A DNA stretch of 19,181 bases. Source: AC-52 sp044870295 (GTDB taxonomy: Bacteria > Actinomycetota > UBA4738). The notes beneath the pieces are model-generated. The model saw only the letters and a program-made list of their open reading frames with translations, was not told the origin of the DNA and searched no databases. Positions 1 to 7,100 of this stretch are shown here, in pieces. The position numbers and the translations under genes are program-made. The stretch's first letter is position 1. Every line of letters begins with the position of its first letter. The stretch spans positions 1 through 19,181 of the forward strand of contig JBIOYQ010000046.1 in assembly GCA_044870295.1 (NCBI GenBank), written 5' to 3'.

Positions 1-347
1 ACCCGGGCAAGCTCGGGCTGGACGGCGACGAGGCCACGGGCTCGCTGATCGTCAGGCACGCCCTGTCCGACCCTGCCCGACTGATTTCGGAGAACGCGGG
101 GTTCCAGGGCGGCGTGGCCATCGAGCACATCCGGCGCGAGACCGGGGCCTTTGGGTTCAACGCGGCCACGGGTGAGTGGGGCGACATGCTGAAGTTCGGC
201 GTGCTGGACCCCGCGAAGGTCACGCGGTCGGCGCTGCAGAACGCCGCGTCCATTGCCGGCCTGGTGATCACCACCGAGGTCACCGTGGTTGAGAAGAGGG
301 AAGAGGAAGAGGCCCCCGCTGCGGGCGGCGGCGGCCACATGCACTAG
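1..347 (+). CDS. groEL: Chaperonin GroEL (Hsp60), C-terminal part only
   Basis: This is the last ~115 residues of the 60-kDa chaperonin, an ATP-driven folding chamber in the cytosol; the 5' part lies outside the window. The frame is open from the first bases (frame 3). The conserved C-terminal equatorial region is clear: a segment reading GFNAATGEWGDMLKFGVLDP, then KVTRSALQNAASIAGL and the TTEV stretch that normally precedes the flexible tail. The tail is acidic (KREEEEAP) and ends in GGGGHMH rather than the common GGMGGMDF. His-ended tails are known from actinobacterial GroEL1-type paralogues, so this may be the second copy, but that is inference. The GTG at 114 is internal and not a real start. 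A strong hairpin follows the stop codon. Confidence 0.95.
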   Translation, partial: PGKLGLDGDEATGSLIVRHALSDPARLISENAGFQGGVAIEHIRRETGAFGFNAATGEWGDMLKFGVLDPAKVTRSALQNAASIAGLVITTEVTVVEKREEEEAPAAGGGGHMH

Positions 348-371
348 ACAGCTCGAGTCCTACCGAGCAAG

Positions 372-409
372 CGAGAGGGCCGGGGAGCTGAGCTCCCCGG
401 CCCTTCTCG
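372..409. terminator. Bidirectional hairpin terminator between groEL and the S8 protease
   Basis: Near-perfect inverted repeat: 13 paired bases (GGGCCGGGGAGCT against AGCTCCCCGGCCC), extended outward by a GAGA/TCTC flank with one bulged T. It lies 25 bases after the groEL stop and 19 bases before the stop of the convergent protease gene. Neither side has a long T run, so it may act by stem strength alone. Its place between two converging genes suggests it serves both. Confidence 0.8.
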
Positions 410-427
410 TATCGGATGACCCGCGGG

Positions 428-3415
428 CTAGACGGTGGTCTTCGCCTCGGTCGATGCTCCGGCCCACGTTCGAGCCCGGGCGGTGAAGGTCGAACCGTCC
501 GCGCCGGGTCCCGCCGCTGGGGTCAGTCCGAGCGACCAGGACGTCGTGCCCTTGGCTGTCTCCCACGGCCCGCGTCCGGCTCGGACCTCGACCCACAGCC
601 GGTCCACCACGGGGACGCCCACCACCGCGTCCGATGGCTCGCCGGCCGCGACGGACTTGGCCACCACGCGGTAGTAGCCGATGGATCCGCCCGCCCGGGA
701 GGCATCGACATAGGACTGCCGTCCTTGCCCCGAGGGAAGGACCGTGGCGATCGAGGAACCCAGCGTCCCGGCGCCGGTGCTCCGGTACACCACGTAGGAC
801 GTGGCGCCGTCCACCGCATCCCAGGTCACCCGGACGCCGGAGCCGACCAGGTCGGTCGCCTGGACACCCGAGGCACGAGGCGGGGCTCCCGTCGGACCAG
901 ACGCCAGCACGGGCAGCGTCAGCGATGACGGCGACGTGACGGCGTCGTACCAGGCCGTGAAGTAGTCGGCGTCGATGAACGTTCCGCTGACCGACAGGAC
1001 CACCTCGTGGCCGGCCGGTACCGTGTAGGCCACGTTCCGCAGCGTGCCCTGCACCTCTGTGGGCGTCGCCCCGATCCCGGCGCCCGACACCGTCGCACGG
1101 GCGATGACCGGGAATCCCTCCCCGATCCCCGCGGCCGGGACGTCGAAGAGCGTGAAGGTGATCTGGCCGCCCTGGGACTCGGTGACGGACGAGAGCCACA
1201 GATCAACCACCACATCGCCCTGGATGGTCCCCTCGAACGCTCCCCGCCAGTACGCGAGCAGGAAGTTCCCGGCATAGTCGGGGTTGCCGTACCAGCCCCC
1301 GGTCTGGAACTGGGGGACCGCTCCGGTCGGGGGCGTCTGGTCGAAGTAGGGCCCCGGGCCACCGAACCACTGCTCACCGTGCTTGTCGACCTCGGCGACC
1401 GTCCCGTGGAGGTAATAGGCGGTTGGCGTCCCCACGACCGACAGCGGCAGCGCACTCCCGGCCACCGACTCGCGGGTCAATCCTTCGGACGGACGCGCCG
1501 GGAAGGTCCCCGTCCCCTTCATGGTGACGATCCCGTTCCGGGACGTCGCCGATTTGATGGCCGCGGTGGGACGTGCCGCTGGCCGCGTGCTCGCCACCAG
1601 GTCATAGGCCGTGGGGTCGGGGTTCACGCGTCCACACACCCGAACCGTCCAGTCGCCCGGCTCCGGGTAGGGAACGGTTCCGACGCGGAAGGTCTGCGTG
1701 CGTGGTCCCAGACCTTCCAGCAGCCCCCACGACTCCTGGTCCGCCCGGTTCGCTCCGTCCCCATCGGGATCGACGCCGGGCGTCCACGCGTACATGTAGA
1801 TGTTGTCCGTATCCAGATCCCACGTGACCGTGAGGTCCAGCCGGGCGGTGCCGCCCGGCACGTTGACCGTGTGCTCCCCGAACCCCTGGCTGGTGGTGCA
1901 GCTGGAGGGCAGGGCTGTACCGGTGAACGACCGCTGGGTGGCCGCGCCGAGCGCGGCAGGATCCGCCCCGAAGTTGGGCGGGGTGAGCTGGATCTTGGCG
2001 GACTTCGCCTTCTGCGAGGCCTCGTAGGCGTCGACCTCTCCGACGCCCGCCTCCCACAATCGCCAGCCGGGCATGGGATTCGCCGTGGATTCCAGGAGGT
2101 CGATGACCTGTCCTGCGGTGAGGTCGAGCTTCTTCAGGAACTTGAGGCGCGTGGCGTTCACCAGCGCCACGACCCCGGACACGTGGGGCGTGGCCATCGA
2201 GGTCCCGGACAACGACTGGTAGTCACCCTCCACGCCGCATGCGGACTTCGCGCACGCGGCCACGATGTTGACCCCCGGCGCGGTCACGGTGGGCCGGAAG
2301 ACCCCGATATTCAGGGCCTGCCCCAGTTTGCGATCGTGGTTCCCTGCCGGGATGTCGAACACGTCCCCGTCCGGCATGGTCACCTGGGTGGCGACGGGCG
2401 GCCGGCCTCGGGACGAGAACTGGACGAGTTGGCCGGGCTTCGTCTCGGCCCCCACGCACACCACCCACGGCATGGTGCACTGGCTCGAGGCGGTGTTCAG
2501 CTCGCCCTCTTCCTGTCCGGCGTTCCCGGCGGCGAACACGACCGAGATGTTGGCGTCGTACGCCGCCTTGGTCAGGATGGACAGCGGAGCGTCAGGGTTG
2601 TAGTCGCCCGCCCCGCCGCCCCAGGAGTTCGAGATGGCGACGATCGGGAGGCCCGCCAGCCGCTTCTGGATGATGTCGTCGAACGCGGCCAGCGACCGGG
2701 CGGAGTCGATGGTCAGGCCGACATTCACCGAGTATCCGTACAGCTGGGCACCTGGGGCGACGCCGTCGTTGAGATGCCCTCCGTCGGCGTCGTTTCCGGC
2801 GATCGTGCTGGCGACATGGGTCCCGTGGCTGTCGTCGTCGGTATCTGGAAGGTCGACCAGGAGCGTGGAGGAGGGGTCGAACGGGTCGGCGACCACCTCG
2901 TAGTTGGCCGCCACCTTGGAGTGCCAGGGCAGGTCCGGGTGGTTGGCGTCGATCCCGGTGTCGACGACGGCCACGGCGACGCCGGTACCGTCCACGCCAA
3001 GGAGCTGCTGCACTCGATCCGCACCGACGATCTGGGTGGACTCGGTGAGGAAGAGCTCGAACTCCTCGTCGGGCCAGATGCTGCGGAGCTCGGCGGAAGC
3101 CACCAGCTGCCGGAGCTGTCCGCCGGTCACCTCGGCCAGTGCCACCGGCGCGGACTCCAGCGGTCGGTAGGCGACCCCGAGGTCGTCGAGGGCGGACAGC
3201 CCGTCGAAGGTGAATGCGCTGACGATGACATCGACCTTGTCGAGCAGTCCCAGGTCGGCGGTCTGTTCGACCAATCCCGGACCCAGGGTGGGAACGGACC
3301 CGCCGGGCGCCGCGGCGGCAGGCCCCGCCCCTCCCATCGCGGCCAGCGGCGTGAGGACCGAGACGAACAGCGCCGTGACGCTCAGTCGCGCCAACCAGTG
3401 GGTGATGCCTCTCAT
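428..3415 (-). CDS. Secreted subtilisin-like (S8) serine protease, multidomain
   Basis: A 995-residue secreted endopeptidase. The ATG at 3415 is chosen because a GAGGAGG ribosome site lies 4 bases upstream; the frame stays open to 3442 but that start has no such site. Residues 1-37 form a signal peptide: MRGITHWLAR, a hydrophobic core, then an Ala-rich end (AAAAP). A propeptide-like region follows (about 45-125). The catalytic domain (~130-450) has the full S8 set: Asp152 in DTGID, His198 in HGTHV, the oxyanion Asn298 in AAGN, and Ser406 in GTSMATPH. Downstream are a beta-sandwich similar to pre-peptidase C-terminal domains (~495-610), a jelly-roll resembling the X-Pro dipeptidyl-peptidase C-terminal domain (~710-835), a fibronectin type III-like domain (~848-935) and a short Ig-like end. 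No sortase motif or terminal membrane helix is visible, so the product is probably released. Substrate unknown. It has its own predicted promoter and is convergent with groEL. Confidence 0.93.
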   Translation of the reverse strand: MRGITHWLARLSVTALFVSVLTPLAAMGGAGPAAAAPGGSVPTLGPGLVEQTADLGLLDKVDVIVSAFTFDGLSALDDLGVAYRPLESAPVALAEVTGGQLRQLVASAELRSIWPDEEFELFLTESTQIVGADRVQQLLGVDGTGVAVAVVDTGIDANHPDLPWHSKVAANYEVVADPFDPSSTLLVDLPDTDDDSHGTHVASTIAGNDADGGHLNDGVAPGAQLYGYSVNVGLTIDSARSLAAFDDIIQKRLAGLPIVAISNSWGGGAGDYNPDAPLSILTKAAYDANISVVFAAGNAGQEEGELNTASSQCTMPWVVCVGAETKPGQLVQFSSRGRPPVATQVTMPDGDVFDIPAGNHDRKLGQALNIGVFRPTVTAPGVNIVAACAKSACGVEGDYQSLSGTSMATPHVSGVVALVNATRLKFLKKLDLTAGQVIDLLESTANPMPGWRLWEAGVGEVDAYEASQKAKSAKIQLTPPNFGADPAALGAATQRSFTGTALPSSCTTSQGFGEHTVNVPGGTARLDLTVTWDLDTDNIYMYAWTPGVDPDGDGANRADQESWGLLEGLGPRTQTFRVGTVPYPEPGDWTVRVCGRVNPDPTAYDLVASTRPAARPTAAIKSATSRNGIVTMKGTGTFPARPSEGLTRESVAGSALPLSVVGTPTAYYLHGTVAEVDKHGEQWFGGPGPYFDQTPPTGAVPQFQTGGWYGNPDYAGNFLLAYWRGAFEGTIQGDVVVDLWLSSVTESQGGQITFTLFDVPAAGIGEGFPVIARATVSGAGIGATPTEVQGTLRNVAYTVPAGHEVVLSVSGTFIDADYFTAWYDAVTSPSSLTLPVLASGPTGAPPRASGVQATDLVGSGVRVTWDAVDGATSYVVYRSTGAGTLGSSIATVLPSGQGRQSYVDASRAGGSIGYYRVVAKSVAAGEPSDAVVGVPVVDRLWVEVRAGRGPWETAKGTTSWSLGLTPAAGPGADGSTFTARARTWAGASTEAKTTV

Positions 3416-3482
3416 CCGACCTCCTCGGGTCAGCCGAGCCAACCCGGACGGCGGGCACTGCGAGTTGCTCGGACCAGTCTCA

Positions 3483-3502
3483 GGAGGGGGCGGGCCCCCT
3501 CC
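3483..3502 (-). other. GC-rich hairpin in the predicted 5' leader of the protease gene
   Basis: Perfect 8-bp inverted repeat (GGAGGGGG, loop CGGG, CCCCCTCC). On the minus strand it falls just after the predicted transcription start (~3510) and about 70 bases before the ATG. It could protect the 5' end of the mRNA or act as an attenuator. It has no T tract and no gene ends just upstream of it, so it does not look like a plain terminator. Confidence 0.5.
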
Positions 3503-3516
3503 ATACGGGCTGCCGC

Positions 3517-3545
3517 AATATAACTAGTTACATCGGGGCAAGCAA
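3517..3545 (-). promoter_or_regulatory. Predicted sigma70-type promoter for the S8 protease, with a palindrome in the spacer
   Basis: Read on the minus strand: TTGCTT (3545-3540), a 17-base spacer, then TATATT (3522-3517), which matches five of six bases of the consensus -10. The local sequence is clearly AT-richer than its surroundings. The spacer contains the perfect 10-base palindrome TAACTAGTTA (3521-3530), next to the -10 box, where a bound repressor would block polymerase. Predicted start is near 3510, giving a ~95-base leader. Confidence 0.55.
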
Positions 3546-3602
3546 CTCAAACCCTCAAGAAACTGCGTGCAGAGGGGACGCAGCCAAGGGATGTGAAAGG
3601 CA

Positions 3603-3632
3603 GGGGGCCCGGGCGCTTGGCGCCGGGCCCCC
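3603..3632 (-). terminator. Hairpin terminator of the VOC-fold gene
   Basis: Left arm GGGGGCCCGGGCGC (3603-3616), loop TTG, right arm GCGCCGGGCCCCC (3620-3632): a 13-bp stem with one bulged base. It lies ~33 bases beyond the stop codon of the minus-strand VOC gene and upstream of the protease promoter, so it insulates the two. The minus-strand tail after the stem reads CTGCCTTTC, only modestly T-rich. Confidence 0.65.
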
Positions 3633-3664
3633 CCGGTGAACGCCGGTCCGGCCGGCGGCCGACC

Positions 3665-4051
3665 TTAGCTCTTAGTTTCGGTGGTGACCGCCAGGACGTT
3701 GCCCTCGGAGTCCTTGAACCAGGCTCCCCGGAACCCCTCGATCTCCGCGATGCCGTTCACGGTCTTGAGATTCGGGAAGTCGTAGTCCTCGAAGGTGACC
3801 CCGCGGCCGCGGAGCTCCTCCATCTCGGCATCCAGGTTATCGACGATCCACCCGGCGACGGTCGCCCCGGCCCCCGCCCCGACGCGAGTCGGGTAGATGT
3901 CGAAGCGCACACCGCCGCTCTCGAACTGGACGCCCTCGTCCTGCTCCTTGACGGCCTTGAACCCGAGCTTCTCGGTGTAGAACGCCTTGGCTCGGGCCAG
4001 ATCAGTCACCGGGATCATGGCCCCGATGGGGTAATCGCTGAGCACGGGCAT
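3665..4051 (-). CDS. VOC-superfamily (glyoxalase/bleomycin-resistance fold) protein
   Basis: A single-domain protein of 128 residues, a usual length for one vicinal-oxygen-chelate unit of two beta-alpha-beta-beta-beta modules. Seen directly: the opening strand IGAMIPVTDLARAKAFYTEK, then LGF, and the closing WFKDSEGNVLAVT, which matches the family's 'F-x-D-P-x-G-N' end. The usual metal ligands are not evident: the first-strand position often held by His is Ala/Met (residues 11-12), and the final Glu of the family is Ala121. It may therefore bind a ligand without metal catalysis; function unknown. Start choice: AGGAGG sits only one base before the ATG at 4051 but seven bases before an in-frame GTG at 4045, so translation may start at the GTG (126 residues). 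The longer open frame to 4177 is rejected because it runs into the divergent promoter region and its extra residues look non-coding. Confidence 0.85.
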   Translation of the reverse strand: MPVLSDYPIGAMIPVTDLARAKAFYTEKLGFKAVKEQDEGVQFESGGVRFDIYPTRVGAGAGATVAGWIVDNLDAEMEELRGRGVTFEDYDFPNLKTVNGIAEIEGFRGAWFKDSEGNVLAVTTETKS

Positions 4052-4174
4052 CCCTCCTCTCGTCTCGCTGCCGGGCACTCGCTCCGACAGAACTCCCCTT
4101 GAGTCTATGCCCGGCGGACGCAACGCGGGAAGCCAGGGCGGTCCTCTCGCTCTGGCGCCCCGGCGCCGGTTGGC

Positions 4175-4191
4175 CATACTGATGGCCTGTG
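4175..4191 (+). promoter_or_regulatory. Candidate -10 element giving a leaderless mRNA for the cyclase gene
   Basis: CATACT at 4175-4180 lies eight bases before the GTG start (4189), which would place the transcription start at or within two bases of the GTG. No Shine-Dalgarno-like sequence precedes the GTG. Leaderless transcripts starting at ATG or GTG are common in actinobacteria. No convincing -35 is visible, so this is tentative. Confidence 0.4.
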
Positions 4192-7100
4192 AGCGACTCC
4201 ATCGGCGGCCAGCTGGTCTGCAGCGTCTGCGGGCGGGACAACCCGACCGGGTCGCGGTTCTGCGCGAACTGCGGAGCCTCGCTGGCGGTGACGTGCTCGT
4301 CGTGCGGCGGCCCGATACCGGCCGGCGCCCGGTTCTGTCCCTCCTGCGGCACCCCGGTCTCCGCCGTCGCGGCGCCGCCCGAGGAGCTGGAGGAACGAAA
4401 GGTCGTCACCGTGCTGTTCGCCGATCTGACCGCCTCCACCGAGCTGGCCGCGCAGCTCGACCCCGAAGACCTCCGGCGCATCCTTCGCCCGTTCTTCGAG
4501 GCGATGGTCGAGGAGATCGAGCGGTTCGGCGGGACCGTCGAGAAGTTCATCGGCGACGCCGTCGTGGCGGTGTTCGGAGCGCCGATCGCCCACGAGGACG
4601 ACCCCGAGCGCGCCGTGCGGGCGGCTGTGGCCATGCACCGCCGGCTCGAACAGGTCAACGAGCAGCTCGAACGGCCGGAGGACATGAAGCTGGCCATGCG
4701 GATCGGGATCAACACCGGCGAGGTGGTCACCGCGACCGGCGTGGACCGCGAGGCGCTCGTGACGGGGGAGCCGGTCAACATCGCGGCGCGGTTCGAAGCC
4801 CTGGCCCCATCGGGCGGCATCGTGGTCGGCGAGCGGACCTTCCGCGACGCGCGCGAGGCCTTCCGCTACCGCTCGTTGGGCGAGGTGGAGGTGAAGGGTG
4901 TGCCCCGGCCGCTGCCGGCCTGGGAGGTCACGGAGCTGGCGCCCACCGAAGGTCGTGGCTCCGGAGCCCAGGCGCCCATGGTCGGACGCGACAACGAGCT
5001 GGCGCTGCTGGAGGTCCTGTTCGGACGGGTGGTTCGAGAGGAGCGTCCGGGGCTGGTCACCGTCATCGGTCCCGCCGGGATCGGGAAGAGCCGGCTGGCC
5101 CATGAGTTCGCCGAGCAGTCGCGACTGCACGGCCGAGTCGACGTCACGCGGGGGCGCTGCCTGCCGTACGGCGAGGGGCTCACGTACTGGCCACTGGCCG
5201 AGATCCTCAAGTCCGACGTGGGGATCATGGACAACGACCCCTCCGCGGCGATCCTGGAGAAGGCCCGCGGCCGGCTCGACCCACGATGGGCCGAGGACGA
5301 GCGGCGCGGCGGGACCACGGAGGTCCTCCTCTCCTCGATCGGCGTGGCGGTCTCGCCCGATCCCCTGGCCGGCCTGGAAGGCGATGTCGCCAAGGAGGCC
5401 ATCGCACGGGCGTGGCGCCTGTACTTCGAGGCGCGGACCGCCGACCTCCCGCTGATGGCGATCCTGGAAGACCTCCACTGGGCCGACGCCAGCATGCTGG
5501 ACCTGGTGGAGCATCTGGCGGCCCGGGCGAAGGGCCCGCTGTTCCTGGTGTGCATGACCCGGCCCGATCTCGTCGAGCGCCGCCCCACGTGGGGCGGCGG
5601 CCTCCACAGCTCGGCCACGATCGGGCTCCAGCCGCTCTCGGAAGCCGACGGCGAGCACTTGATCCGCGCCCTCCTGCAAGGGCTGCCGGCGCCCAGGGAG
5701 GCCACGCGGCCGGTCCTGGCGCGAGCCGAGGGCAATCCGTTCTTCGCTCAAGAGCTCGTTCGAATGCTGATCGAGGGTGGCTCGCTGGTCCGGAACATCG
5801 GCTCGTGGTCGCTGGAGCGGCCGCTTCCTCCTGATCTCCCCGACACCGTGCAGGGCGTGATCGCGTCACGCATCGACCTCCTGCCCCCGCCGGAGAAGCG
5901 GATCCTTCAGGACGCCGCGGTGGTGGGGAGGGTGTTCTGGGAGGGAGCCGTGGAAGGCATCGCCGGCACCGGCATCGGCGCGATCCTCGACGCACTGGTC
6001 GACCGAGGCCTGGTGTGGGAGCGGCCGTCGTCGTCGGTGGCCGGAGACCGAGAGCTCATCTTCAACCACATCCTGACCCGGGACGTCGCCTACGGAAGCA
6101 TCCCCCGCTCCCGCCGGGCCGAGGCGCACGCTCAGGCGCTGGCGTGGTGCGAGTCGACCATGCGCGGCAGGTACGAGGAGTTCGCGGAGATCCTCGCCTA
6201 TCACGCGGAGTTGGCCGGCGACCTCGACCGGACCGCCCGCTACGGTCTGCTGGCCGGACACCGGAGCCTCCGCGTCTTCGCCGCGAAGGAGGCGATCGGG
6301 TGGTACGACCGCGCGCTGGACGCCGCCGCTCGCGCCGGGTTCGAGGCTGATCCTCTGCTGGCGGAGGCGGCGCTGGCGCGTGGCCAGGCGAAGGAGCAGC
6401 TCGGCCGGTTCGGGGAGGCCGAGGCTGACTTCCAGCGTGCCCGGGAGGAATCGCTCCGGGCCGCGGACCGCCACCTCGAGGCTCGCGCCCTGGCCGCGCG
6501 TACCCACGTCCTGTGGTTGCTCGATCGGTTCGAGGAAGGGACCCAGGTCCAGGGTGAGGCCCTCGAGCTGGCACGGGCGATCGGCGACCACGAGCTCCTG
6601 GCCAGGTTGCTGTACACGGCCGGAACGCTCGAGTTCGGGCAGGGCCGCTACCACGCCGCCCTGGAGATGCATCGCGAAGGCCTGGCGGTGGCGCTGGCGG
6701 CGGGTGACCGCACCGGCGAGGCGTTCGCCCGGCACGGGCTGTGCGAGACCCTGTACTTCATCGGGCCGATGGCGGAAGCGCTGGACGAGGGGAGGCAATC
6801 CGACCGGCTGTTCCGCGACCTCGGACAGCGGCCGATGGTCTACCACAACCTCTACATGGTGGCGTGGCTCATGTGGCTGATGGGGGATGTGGACGCCGCC
6901 CTCGCGTCGGCGAGGGAGAGTGTCGAGGGCAGCCGCGAGCTGGGCAACCGGAGGGACGAGGGCTTCGCGCTGGGTGGCACGGCTCAGGTCCTGATCACGC
7001 TGGCCGAGCTGTCCCAGGCCCAGCGCGACATCCACCGCGCGGTGCAGATGGCCCAGGAGATCCACACGCCGCGGCTGGAGGTGGCGGCCCGCGGCTTCCT

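Noticed and set aside
3483..3502. Riboswitch in the protease leader
   Set aside because: Only a single simple hairpin is present, with no conserved aptamer-like architecture.
1007..3523. Long plus-strand open frame (838 codons) across the protease gene
   Set aside because: Antisense shadow of the S8 protease in GC-rich DNA; the translation is Arg/Gly/Pro/His-rich with no motif, while the minus strand has the full catalytic triad.
4052..4177. N-terminal extension of the VOC protein
   Set aside because: Arg/Gly/Pro-rich residues not typical of the fold, and it would cover the divergent promoter region; a strong ribosome site precedes 4051/4045.
4105..5751. Minus-strand open frame (548 codons) under the cyclase and ATPase domains
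   Set aside because: Low-complexity shadow translation; the plus-strand frame has zinc ribbons, cyclase residues and a P-loop.
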